Both the position numbers and the translations under genes were made by a program. From UBA6382 sp963617965 (lineage in GTDB: Bacteria > Bacteroidota > Bacteroidia > Bacteroidales > Bacteroidaceae): a DNA stretch of 64,000 bases. Below the pieces are notes generated by a model that saw only the letters and a list, made by a program, of their open reading frames with translations, did not search any database and was not told the origin of the DNA. Where the stretch lies: positions 1-64,000 of the forward strand of contig CAVEQO010000001.1 in the NCBI GenBank assembly GCA_963617965.1, in the 5' to 3' direction. Below, in pieces: positions 49,514-58,700 of this stretch (positions are counted from its first letter, which is position 1; each line of letters starts with the position of its first letter).

Positions 49514-50971
49514 CTATTTCTCCTCCTGCTCGACGTACTGGTAGCACCCGGCGTCGGCAGCAGTGCCGGTGGGTCGTGGAACGCCGAGCCGGTCAAAGGG
49601 GTAGTACTGTGCCGTCTTGGCTGGATCGGCTATGAAGCGGGCGGGCGATTCCGCAGAGAGGCGGAAGTCGTAGATTAGGGCATCATAGTCAAAGTCCTTG
49701 AAATTGGCGGCTTGCCTGACAGTCGACTTGCGGTTTTCCCACACGTTGTCCGTCACGGCGGGGTTGTCTGCAATTTCGGGGGTGTTGAGCAGACAGTTGT
49801 GGAATGCGTAGTTGTTGCTGACGCTCTCGTCCTCGCTTGTGTAGGCGAAGATTTCGTCGGAATTGTGCCCGGTGATGATTGAGTTGTAGAACGCCAGCTG
49901 CGTGATGGGACACGGCGTGTCGCCCTTGTAGTTGGTGAACACAAGGGCGTTGCCCTTCCGTGTGGAAAAGGGGCTGAACCACCCTATGGTGCAGTGTACA
50001 AACGTAGACTGCCCTCCCGTGACATGGACGCAGTAGTTCTCTGCGTTGGTAATCTGTGTGTTGCCCACAAACACCTGGCACTGGTCTATGGTCAGTGCAT
50101 TGCGGCGCATATTGTGGAGGATGGAGTTCTCTATTTTCAATTTCTCTTTTGACTGGTCTGCCGAGTCACACACTATGCCGTAGTTGCCCGAGTGTATGTC
50201 GCAGTGGTCAAGCCGGTTGCCGTAGCTGGAGGAGGTGAACCTTATGCCCTGCCACTGGTTGTCGATGCGGTCGTATGGCTGGTTTTTGAACATGTCGTCA
50301 TAGCGGTTGCCCCTGAAGACAATGGGCTCTTCAAGCGTGCCTGCAGCCACAAGCGTACCCTCCACCCTTATTCCGGCATTGGAGGCGAACAGCAAGGTGG
50401 TGCCCGGGGCTATGGTGAGGGTTGCGCCGGGTTTGACGACAAGGCTGTCGTAGACGGCAATGGGCCGGGTGGACTGTAGCGTGCTGTCGGTTGTGAACAC
50501 CTTGCCCCTCAGCTCCACTACGGATTGGCTGTAGCCCGTGACGTGTATCTTCTGTCTGACGCCGTTGGCGAGGGTGAAGACCAGATCGGCTTCGCTCCTG
50601 ACGGCCCGGTCCTGGTCGTTGGCCTGTGCGTTGAACTGCGCAAAGGCTATGATGCTGTCGTTGCCGGCGCAGTCAATGCTTACTGGCACGCCCGGCTGGA
50701 TGAAATAGCCCTGCACGTTGGCCAGGAATGCGTCTTTGCCCTCGCCTTCAAAAGCCGCCGAAATGATGCTTATGCCTTTTGAAGACTTGTTGTAGATGGA
50801 AAACTGGGCGGTAGGCGACTCGCAGTTGATAATGACGGTGTCAAAGTCCAGCGTGTCGCCCGAAAAAGCCACCCTGGCGTCGGCGGGGGTGGGGAATGTC
50901 TGCTCGTCAAGGCACGACGAGAGAAGAAGGACTGCTGTGCTGAGTACCGGCAAACAGAGGCGTATTCTCAT
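49514..50971 (-). CDS. Beta-helix lipoprotein of unknown function
   Basis: This 485-aa predicted lipoprotein has a signal (MRIRLCLPVLSTAVLLLSSC) with the lipid-bearing cysteine at residue 20. An Ig-like beta region spans about residues 35-150. From about residue 170 it forms a right-handed parallel beta-helix with repeated short strands (LTIAPGTTLLFASNAGIRVEGTL, then IENSILHNMRRNALTI). The C-terminal VPRPTGTAADAGCYQYV motif is like the end domain seen in many parallel beta-helix surface proteins. It follows the GH110 gene by 95 bp on the same strand. A polysaccharide-binding or lyase-like role is possible, but I see no catalytic motif. Confidence 0.75.
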   Translation of the reverse strand: MRIRLCLPVLSTAVLLLSSCLDEQTFPTPADARVAFSGDTLDFDTVIINCESPTAQFSIYNKSSKGISIISAAFEGEGKDAFLANVQGYFIQPGVPVSIDCAGNDSIIAFAQFNAQANDQDRAVRSEADLVFTLANGVRQKIHVTGYSQSVVELRGKVFTTDSTLQSTRPIAVYDSLVVKPGATLTIAPGTTLLFASNAGIRVEGTLVAAGTLEEPIVFRGNRYDDMFKNQPYDRIDNQWQGIRFTSSSYGNRLDHCDIHSGNYGIVCDSADQSKEKLKIENSILHNMRRNALTIDQCQVFVGNTQITNAENYCVHVTGGQSTFVHCTIGWFSPFSTRKGNALVFTNYKGDTPCPITQLAFYNSIITGHNSDEIFAYTSEDESVSNNYAFHNCLLNTPEIADNPAVTDNVWENRKSTVRQAANFKDFDYDALIYDFRLSAESPARFIADPAKTAQYYPFDRLGVPRPTGTAADAGCYQYVEQEEK

Positions 50972-51066
50972 TGTTGTGTAAAATGGGTTCTAACCTTACC
51001 ACAGGTTTCAAACCGTATAACGTGAAAAACGGTCTTTTATTTTGGGGCAAAGGCTAAAAAGCGGAC

Positions 51067-52818
51067 TTACTGTATCGTGACGTCGTCATGCGTGAAGTTA
51101 TTGCATTCCTTGAGTTCAAAGAGCTTTTCGGGCTTGCTCTTGTCAACCGTGCAGGGATAGTCTTTTCCGGAAGCCGTGATGCGGTTGTTGCGGAACGTGA
51201 TGCCGTCCACACTGTACAGATACATCACCGGCGCGCGGTGAATGATGAACGTGTTGCCCTCTATCAGCAGGTTGCGGTTGTAGTAGCTGGAGCTGAAATA
51301 TTCCGGATCTATTCCCGAACCGCACCCTATGGTGCCTTTGTTCCAGTTGGCGAAATTGCAGTTGTCAAACGTGTTGTTGCGTATTGTCACGTTTCTCACC
51401 CCTCCTTGCTCAAACCATCCCCTTGCGTCGCCTTCAAGCAGCAGGGCGGAGCCGGGTGTGTGGAAAGTGTTGTTTTCGATGAGCATCTTTGCGCGGCTGC
51501 CGAGCAGAAGCCCCCGTGCCCGGTTGTTGCCGAAATAGCACCCCTTGATGTGTACGTCGGGATACTCGTCGCAACCGGCAATGGCGTCTCCCTTCCTGGT
51601 CTTGTCTGAAAGGGGGCTGTTGAGTGTTACCATGAACTTGCGGTCGTTGATGGAGTATACGGACTTGATCTTGTTGTGGGCGTAGGTTATCAGGCTGCCG
51701 GCATTTACAAATTCAAGCTTCATTCCCCTCTTGAGGTAGGCGAAACCGTATTGCCCGCTGTTTGCCAGTTCCACCATGATGCGGTTGTCCGGCAGGATGT
51801 CGGCAATCCGGTAGTAGACTCCGTGGATGTTGGTCGCATCGTCTGTCTGATTGGCCAGGTGGCAGTCATACATCCTGATGTATCCTGAGCAGTTCACGAA
51901 ATGCGTGGCGTCGGCAGCCGCACTGACAACCCTGTCCTTGCCCGGGGCGGGAGTCACGACGAGGCTGTCAAGCAGCAGGTTGCGGCTGCGCTGGGCAATG
52001 ACCCCCATGCCTCCGCCGTGGTATATGGTCACGTTGTGAAGGGCAAAGTCCTTGGAGTCTGTCACGGTTATTACGGGCACCTTGCGGTAGGCCATGCCGA
52101 AGTTGATGACATTGCCCACCTGCCCTTTGAGGCCCTCTCTGTGGAGTCTTACGGTGCGGTTGCCCAGATCGGAAACCTTGACCGAACCACCGGTCCACTG
52201 GTCGGCGGCCATATATGCGGTCTCCATTTTCTTGGGGTCAAACTCGAGCATATAGAACCACGGGTATTCCACGCCTTCGTCGTCCACAAAACGCAGGTGC
52301 TCCTGGTCGTCTATGTAGTACGGGTATTCTTTCGAGAAACGGACATCCATATACTCCTGCGTTGTCTGTACTATGTGGCCTTCAGAGTGGAATGTGCGCT
52401 CATAGTCAACGGTGAAATTGCGCAGGGTTATGCCCGATGCATGGTTCACGTAGAACGGGCAGACGTAGCCCTTGAATATGAACGTGGAGCCGCTGCCGTC
52501 TATTTCGAGGTCTTTGATGCCGGTCAGGTCAAAGGCGAAACAGCGGCTGTAGTCGCCGTTGTTCGAAATGTAGGTCATGAACGGTTTCAGGCTGTCGGGT
52601 CGGAAGTGGTAAACGCCTTTGGGGAAGACGAGCCTCCTTGCGCCCTTGAGCTTGCAGTCGTTGAGGGCTTTGGCGACGGCCGTTGTGTGGTCGGTGGCGG
52701 ATGTGATGTAACCTGCCACGTTTACTGTCTTGGTGCGGCTGTCAAACTGTGCATCGCTCACGGAGCAGGCTGATGCAAAAAAAATCAGGAAAAAGAGTTT
52801 TTTCAGAAGTGTATTCAT
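51067..52818 (-). CDS. Alpha-1,3-galactosidase, GH110 (GalA/GalB-like)
   Basis: This secreted beta-helix glycosidase removes terminal alpha-1,3-linked galactose, as in blood group B antigen or linear alpha-Gal. The frame opens at 52911, but the ATG at 52818 begins a signal peptide (MNTLLKKLFFLIFFASACSVSDA), giving 583 aa. The GH110 hallmark NQTDDATNIHGVYYR (around residues 332-346) is clear, preceded by DATHFVNCSGYIRMYDC. A -7-like TACCTTTA (52842-52849, minus strand) with one mismatch lies 24 bp upstream. Whether it accepts branched or only linear substrates cannot be told here. Confidence 0.85.
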   Translation of the reverse strand: MNTLLKKLFFLIFFASACSVSDAQFDSRTKTVNVAGYITSATDHTTAVAKALNDCKLKGARRLVFPKGVYHFRPDSLKPFMTYISNNGDYSRCFAFDLTGIKDLEIDGSGSTFIFKGYVCPFYVNHASGITLRNFTVDYERTFHSEGHIVQTTQEYMDVRFSKEYPYYIDDQEHLRFVDDEGVEYPWFYMLEFDPKKMETAYMAADQWTGGSVKVSDLGNRTVRLHREGLKGQVGNVINFGMAYRKVPVITVTDSKDFALHNVTIYHGGGMGVIAQRSRNLLLDSLVVTPAPGKDRVVSAAADATHFVNCSGYIRMYDCHLANQTDDATNIHGVYYRIADILPDNRIMVELANSGQYGFAYLKRGMKLEFVNAGSLITYAHNKIKSVYSINDRKFMVTLNSPLSDKTRKGDAIAGCDEYPDVHIKGCYFGNNRARGLLLGSRAKMLIENNTFHTPGSALLLEGDARGWFEQGGVRNVTIRNNTFDNCNFANWNKGTIGCGSGIDPEYFSSSYYNRNLLIEGNTFIIHRAPVMYLYSVDGITFRNNRITASGKDYPCTVDKSKPEKLFELKECNNFTHDDVTIQ

Positions 52819-52890
52819 AGCGGTGTCTGTTTTGCTGAGTGTAAAGGTAGAAAAAAAAGGAAAAATTACAGTGCAATTCCGGAGAATTGT

Positions 52891-52898
52891 TACATTTG
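52891..52898 (+). promoter_or_regulatory. -7 element for the glucokinase gene
   Basis: TACATTTG matches TAnnTTTG. The leader to the ATG at 52967 is about 62 nt. Confidence 0.55.
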
Positions 52899-52966
52899 CA
52901 GAGATAAACAAGGAGATTTGTGCTAAATAGGAAACAACAATAACTTTAACTGTAAAAAACTATACG

Positions 52967-53962
52967 ATGGATAAACCTTACGTATTGGGATTGGATTTGG
53001 GTGGGACGAATTCCGTGTTCGGCATTGTTGACACCCGCGGTGAGATAAAGGCGACGACTGCCATCAAGACAAAGGGCTATGCCGATGTCAACGAGTATGT
53101 CGATGCAGCTTGCCAGGCGCTGGAACCTGTGATAGAGTCGGTCGGCGGCATTGACACCATAAAGGGTATGGGTGTCGGTGCCCCCAATGCCAACTATTAC
53201 ACAGGAACAATAGACAATGCTGCAAACCTTGAATGGAAAGGCAAGATTCCCCTGGCAAAGATGTTCTCGGAAAAGCTCGGCATTCCTGTGGCCATGACCA
53301 ACGATGCCAATGCGGCAGCCGTGGGCGAAATGACTTACGGCGTTGCCCGTGGCATGAAGAATTTCATCATGATAACGCTGGGCACCGGTGTGGGTTCTGG
53401 CATTGTCGTTAACGGACAGCTTGTCTATGGCTGCGACGGCTTTGCAGGCGAGCTTGGTCACGTTGTGGTGGACTACAGTCCTGATGCCCGTGTGTGTGGC
53501 TGTGGCCGCAGGGGTTGTCTGGAAACCTATTGCTCCGGCACGGGCATAGCGCGCACGGCCCGCGAAATGCTGTTGCATGACGGGCGTCCGAGCATTCTGC
53601 GCGAATACAACATTGACGATATCACGGGTTTGGAGGTTACCAAGGCGGCCCAGAACGGCGATGCCGTGGCAACGGATATCCTTGCCTTCACGGGAAAGAC
53701 CCTCGGTGTGGCATGTGCCAACTTTGCTCTCTTCTGCAGTCCTGAGGCGTTTGTGTTCTTTGGCGGTCCCACAAAGGCGGGCGAGTTTCTCATGGAGCCG
53801 TTGCGCAAAGCCTACGATGAAAACATCCTCTATGTATACAAGGGGAAGGCAAAGCTGCTTTTGTCAAACCTCAACGGTTCGGATGCCGCAGTGCTCGGGG
53901 CCTCGGCTCTGGCATGGGAATTGCCCGACGAGCAGTCGGAAAGTGCGGCCTTGCGGATATAA
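52967..53962 (+). CDS. ROK-family glucokinase
   Basis: This sugar kinase phosphorylates glucose (or a related hexose such as an N-acetylated sugar) with ATP. In 331 aa it shows the phosphate-binding motif GLDLGGTNSVFGIVD (residues 8-22), the catalytic Asp in MTNDANAAAVGE (around residue 108) and the sugar-binding ELGH motif (around 163). The ROK zinc cysteine cluster CGCGRRGCLE is near residues 176-185. It stands alone, divergent from GH110, and ends before a 41-bp palindrome. The exact sugar is uncertain. Confidence 0.9.
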   Translation: MDKPYVLGLDLGGTNSVFGIVDTRGEIKATTAIKTKGYADVNEYVDAACQALEPVIESVGGIDTIKGMGVGAPNANYYTGTIDNAANLEWKGKIPLAKMFSEKLGIPVAMTNDANAAAVGEMTYGVARGMKNFIMITLGTGVGSGIVVNGQLVYGCDGFAGELGHVVVDYSPDARVCGCGRRGCLETYCSGTGIARTAREMLLHDGRPSILREYNIDDITGLEVTKAAQNGDAVATDILAFTGKTLGVACANFALFCSPEAFVFFGGPTKAGEFLMEPLRKAYDENILYVYKGKAKLLLSNLNGSDAAVLGASALAWELPDEQSESAALRI

Positions 53963-54007
53963 ACGTAAACGGGAATAATACGGGAGTGCGCTTTTGCCGC
54001 ATTCTGA

Positions 54008-54048
54008 CAGTCCGGCCAATCACCAAACTTTGGTGATTGGCCGGACTG
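54008..54048. terminator. 41-bp perfect palindrome between convergent glucokinase and hmu operon
   Basis: Twenty-nt arms (54008-54027 and 54029-54048) are perfectly complementary around a single central base. It sits between two convergent transcription units and can serve as a bidirectional terminator, although there is no T-tract on either side. Confidence 0.65.
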
Positions 54049-54058
54049 CTGCCACGTG

Positions 54059-54397
54059 TCATTCCGGCACGTAGATTATCTGTCCGTTCTCCAGCTGGTA
54101 TGCGGTGCCGAGGCGTTTGCCCTGCTTGCCGCTGCCGTCGGTTGATTCGCCCGAAGCCTTGTAGGTGTTGATTTCCTTTCCTTCTTTTGTGATGATCTCC
54201 ATGTTGTCCTTGCCCGGGTTTTTCACTATGGTGTAGTCTTCTTTCCCGAACACCTCGGTCATGTTCATGTGCATCACCATGGCCACCATGAGCGACACGG
54301 CAAACACCATGGCCACGTCAAAAAGGTTGACCACCACGCTCAATGGGTCTCCGTCGTCTTCTGTGAGGAAATTTCCCCTGCGTCTGCGTCTGCTCAT
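54059..54397 (-). CDS. hmuV: DUF2149 membrane protein, HmuV-like
   Basis: This is a 112-aa inner-membrane protein of the DUF2149 family. The ATG at 54397 (MSRRRRRGNFLTEDDGDPLS) overlaps the stop of the upstream MotA/TolQ/ExbB gene (ATGA); the frame opening at 54466 lies inside that gene. A basic N terminus, an Asp/Glu stretch and one helix (residues 21-43) recall ExbD/TolR topology, so it may be the partner of the proton channel. It is the last gene of the haem operon. The name follows the P. gingivalis hmuYRSTUV order as I remember it. Confidence 0.78.
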   Translation of the reverse strand: MSRRRRRGNFLTEDDGDPLSVVVNLFDVAMVFAVSLMVAMVMHMNMTEVFGKEDYTIVKNPGKDNMEIITKEGKEINTYKASGESTDGSGKQGKRLGTAYQLENGQIIYVPE

Positions 54398-55032
54398 GCC
54401 TGTTCCTCCTCGCCCTTTGTTTTTGCGCTGTCCGCGGGACAACCGGCCCTGTTGATGACGCGGCACACGCGGTCAAGGTTGTTTACGTCAGCAGCATACC
54501 ACCGCTGTTTCAACTGGCAGGTGGACAACCCCACGGCACTGATCACAAGACCGACAACGGTGGCGGCAAACACCACCTGCATGTTGTATGCCATGCCCGA
54601 GATGTCACCCGTCGACAAGCCCACGAGAGCGGGCGACATGGAGATGAGGGTTCCCACCAGACCGAGCACCGGGCCGAGCTTTGTCAGCAGACGCGAGATG
54701 TTGACGTCTTTCTGCACCTCGGTCTCGTAGCGTGTCAGGATATAGTCGCTATAGTCCTCCGAGTCGTTGTTGGCGAGAATGTCGGCAAGGTATCTGGTGA
54801 ATGCGGAATTGTGGTTTGCGGGAACGAGCCGGCGCAGTTCCGCAAGTCCGGCAGGGGTGAGCGACTTTATTTTCTCTTCAAACACCTTGGCGTTTTTGCG
54901 CCGCACCATGAAACTGTTGTACGTGCCGCCGGCAAGTATGAGCGCACGGAAGAAAAACACGATGAGAAGTACTACGTCCGGAATGAGCAGAGAGTTGGCT
55001 ATGCCGAACAGGGATCTAGAAATTATTTCCAT
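54394..55032 (-). CDS. hmuU: MotA/TolQ/ExbB proton channel family protein, HmuU-like
   Basis: This is a 212-aa inner-membrane protein of the TolQ/ExbB family, likely coupling the proton gradient to TonB-dependent or related transport. The ATG at 55032 (MEIISRSLFGIANSLLIPD) gives a first helix at about residues 15-35. Two further helices include ISRLLTKLGPVLGLVGTLISM and VVFAATVVGLVISAVGL, the conserved TolQ/ExbB core. The longer frame to 55443 runs through the upstream gene and is not real. It overlaps that gene by 10 bp and the DUF2149 gene by 4 bp, so translation is tightly coupled. Confidence 0.88.
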   Translation of the reverse strand: MEIISRSLFGIANSLLIPDVVLLIVFFFRALILAGGTYNSFMVRRKNAKVFEEKIKSLTPAGLAELRRLVPANHNSAFTRYLADILANNDSEDYSDYILTRYETEVQKDVNISRLLTKLGPVLGLVGTLISMSPALVGLSTGDISGMAYNMQVVFAATVVGLVISAVGLSTCQLKQRWYAADVNNLDRVCRVINRAGCPADSAKTKGEEEQA

Positions 55033-55736
55033 TGTTTTTGTTTTTTGTTTACTGTCTTTATTCTGTATTTCAGCCTGTCCGCAACAATCCCCGCTGCAAA
55101 CAGCACTGCGAACACACCTGCCGCCCAGGCAACGGCGTGCCAGTCGGTGGTGTCTTGTTTTATCTTGTAGACGATTTTCCCGCTTTCTGTCGAGGCCAGA
55201 CCGAGAACGCACACAAAGCAGCCCGTGAGCAGCTGCATCTCTACCTGCCCGTCCTTTTCGGGTACAAGCCATTTGCAGCCTTCGGCAAAGAGGGGAAGAC
55301 CGATTGTGCAGGCTGCGGCAAACGACCACGCCGTGACGGAGAAATCCACCCCTACGGCCACAAACAGCGTCTGCGTGAACAGGTAGAACACCACCGGGAA
55401 CATAAGCAGCGACGGATACCACTTGAGAATGGCTGTCCACCATTTGCGCTTTTCCCGGGACACGGTGTACATGTCTTGGAAATAACAGAACGCGTGGCCG
55501 AAGCAGAACACGGAGTCAAGCGTCACTATGACGGCCATGTTCTGTAGTGCCGTGGTGTCGGCGAGATAGTCGGCGAGCTGGGTTTTTGACTGCAGCACGG
55601 CGTACTGCTCGCTCCACAGCACGAAAGCTCCCAGTGCTGCACTGAAGGCAAACCTTGCGCCCCATCCCCACTGGCTGAGTTTGAAGGCACAGCTCAGGAA
55701 GATGAATACGACAAGGGTGTAGATGAGAATTTCCAT
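55023..55736 (-). CDS. hmuT: Multi-pass membrane protein of the haem operon, HmuT-like
   Basis: This 237-aa integral membrane protein has about seven hydrophobic helices (for example LIYTLVVFIFLSCAF and SLLMFPVVFYLFTQTLFVAVGV). I recognise no catalytic family, but its place between the CobN-like gene and the MotA/TolQ/ExbB gene matches HmuT. The polar loops carry several His, Cys and Tyr residues (CFGHAFCYFQDMY) that could bind haem or quinone; this is speculation. It starts 12 bp after the hmuS stop. Confidence 0.72.
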   Translation of the reverse strand: MEILIYTLVVFIFLSCAFKLSQWGWGARFAFSAALGAFVLWSEQYAVLQSKTQLADYLADTTALQNMAVIVTLDSVFCFGHAFCYFQDMYTVSREKRKWWTAILKWYPSLLMFPVVFYLFTQTLFVAVGVDFSVTAWSFAAACTIGLPLFAEGCKWLVPEKDGQVEMQLLTGCFVCVLGLASTESGKIVYKIKQDTTDWHAVAWAAGVFAVLFAAGIVADRLKYRIKTVNKKQKQWK

Positions 55737-55748
55737 TGGTGTCTTGCG

Positions 55749-58700
55749 TTACAGTTTCTTGCGCTTGCGGCGGACGATTACGGCGAACACAACGAATAGT
55801 GCTACCACCGCACCCGCCACGTACAGGGCTTTGATGCCGCCCTCTTCCGTCTGCCCGTCTGTACGGGAGGTCTGCTTCTTCATCACCATGCCCTTCTGGC
55901 TTTGCTCGGCAATGGTCTGCGTCTGCCTCTTCATGTCCTGCCTGTAGGCTTTGGCGTCTGCGGCCGATGATTTGTCGGCGATGAAATCCTGCAGTTTCCG
56001 GTTGCCTCCTTCAAAAGAAGAGCCGCTTGCACCGTATTTTCGGGTGAACTCCGTGTGTACCTTGGCTATTTCGCGGAGCTGTTCGGGCGACGCTTTCCAG
56101 TAGCCTTTGCGTGCGGTCTCCATCATGGTGGCCGTTATCTCCTGCATGGCCGTGGGGTCGGTTGCCCCCATCTTTTCGTGTACGCCCAGACGGTATTTGT
56201 CCTTGACATAGACATCGTAGATTTCGTTCCACAGGTCTTTGCTGACCGCCGTTGGTTTCATCACGTTCCATCCGTAGGTGTTGCGCACCATTTCGGCAAG
56301 TGCGTTGGCCGATGTGGCACCGCCCTCAAGCGACTCTTTCACGTAGCTCTCGTTGAAGAGCTTTGTACGTGCTTCCACGGCAATGGCCTCCTTTGAGTCC
56401 TGCACGCGGTAGTCGTTGCGGTTGCGGTAGTCGGCAAAGTAGGCTTCGGGGTCTTTGCCTGTCACTTGGCGCACGGCGAGGTTCATGCCGCCCATGAATT
56501 CATACACATGATCAAGGCTCAGTGCTCCCCACGTGTTGTTCTGCCTGGGCTGCATCACCACGTCGGTGCGTGTCAGTGCCGCTCCGAAAGCGTCTTGGGC
56601 GTAAGCCTCCCAATGCTCCTGGTCGCCATAGAAAGCCCCCATGTTCTGTATGTACTGGTCGGCTATCTGCCGGTCGTCGTCCCATGCGTCGCCTTTTTCA
56701 ACCATTGACTGGATGCCGGTGCCGTAGCCTCCCTGCACACCGCCGAACACGCGGTATCTGGATATGTTGCGGGCTTCGGCCGGCGGCACGCCCTTGTCTA
56801 TCAGATAGCGTTCAGACTCGTCCACTCCGTCCTTGACCATATTGCCGTATTCGTCGCCGGATGCGGCGGCCGCCATCTCTACGGCACGGTTGATGAGGAA
56901 CAGGCGCGAAGCGGCGAGATCGCGCAGTTGGCCGGAGGTCTGTACCACCACGTCAATGCGCGGACGTCCGAGCTCTTTCGACGGAATGAGCTTCAGGTCG
57001 TTCACGCGTCCGTAGCGGTCGCGCACGGGTTCCACACCGAGCATATATAGCACTTGGGCTATGGTGGCGCCGCCGGTCTGGATAAACTCGCCCGACCACA
57101 GGGTGTAGCTGACCTTGCGCGGATACTTGCCTTTGTGGGTCTTGCGGTAGTCGTCCAGGGTGGTCTTGGCGAGGGCCACGCCTTTTTCCCACGCATCCTC
57201 CGAGGGTGTCTCTTCGGCGTTGATGGCAAAGAGGTTGCGCCCGGTGGGCAGCGTGTTGGGATTGGCTATCGGGTCACCGCCCGGCGACGGGGCTGTATAT
57301 CCTCCGTCAAGAGCGTTGCTGACGGCGGCGAGCTCCGCCTGCGGACATCCGCTTAGTGTCTTGCGGTAGTTGTCCACGTTCTTCAAGGCTGTCTCCACCT
57401 GGTTTATGGCTTTGGCGAGTTGTATCTCCTTTTGTGAGTATTCGGGTTTTGCCAAACCGTCTGCCATGCCCTTGCTGCTTGTCTTCTTTTTGGTCATGGC
57501 GGCGGCCATCTTCTTCAGTGCCTCTTCGGGCGCGCCCATTTTGCGGGCGGCCTCTATCATCTGCGAGGGGTCGCCTTTGGCGAGCATCTTGCGCATCTGG
57601 TGGCGCATGAACTTGGCAATGGGGCCGTTTTTGGCCGGTGGAACCTCAACGGGCGTGGCTGCCGCTTTTTCCATCATGGCGGTCATGCCTCCTCCCTTGC
57701 CTTTCTTGTCGGCATCTGCCGAATCTTTTTTGCTGTTCTTGGCGGCCATCATCATGGCGAGCATACCCTTGGGGGCGTTCTGCCATTCAATTATCTCGCG
57801 TGATTTCCGGAGCTCGTCCTGGCTTATGCCCGCCACGGCGCATATCGTCTGGTCTGTCACGGCTGAGGAATTGGCGTAGAGACCCGCCACTGTCTGCTTT
57901 GCCCGCGCCAGATAGCTGTCGTTGAAGGCGGCCTTGCTGAGTTTGCCCGCACGGCTTTTCATGCGGTCAAGGTTGTAGCAGCTGTAGGCTATGGGGTCGG
58001 TGGTCATCGCAAAGACCGACGTGCGGATGTCTTCGCCGGTGTATGGCACGCCCATGGTATAGGGAGTGCCGGTTACTTTCTCGTTTGTGATCTCTTCGGC
58101 ATAGTTCTCTATCTGGGCAATCTCGTTGTCGGAGAATGGTTTCTGGGGATTGGCATCGAGGCGCAGATCCTTGCACAGGCCGAGTTCTGTGGCGAGCCGC
58201 TTGATGTCGGCGCGCAGTTTGTCGCGGTCGCCTTTGCCGCTGTCGAAACTGCGCAGTTTCCGCTCAAGCTGTGCATAGGTTTTCCGCAGTCCGCTCTCGT
58301 GGAAGGGTGGGGTGAGGTAGCTTATGATGTTGGCATAAGTGCGCCGCTTGGCCGCCATCGCCTCGCCTACGTTGTCAATGGTGTAAATGTAGAAATGCGG
58401 CAGGGCTCCCACAAGCCTGTCGGGCCAGTCCTCGTTTGACAGTGCCACCTGCTTGCGCGGCGTGAACTCCAGCGAACCGTGCGTGCCGAAATGGATGAGG
58501 GCATCGGCGCGGAATCCGTGCTGTATCCAGAGATACGGGGCTATGTAGGAGTGGGGCGGACACTTGTCGGTGCCGTGTACGATCTTGAACTCGTCCTTGC
58601 CCTCTCCGGCCATAGGCTGGGGCAGGAGTACCACGTTGCCGTACTGCAGCCGCGCGAAAGCCAGCCGGCCGTCGGCTGTCTTCAGAAGGTTGTGGTCGCC

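Noticed and set aside
55033..55443. N-terminal extension of the MotA/TolQ/ExbB protein
   Set aside because: It runs through the HmuT-like gene in another frame and is basic and Cys-rich; the real first helix begins at 55032.
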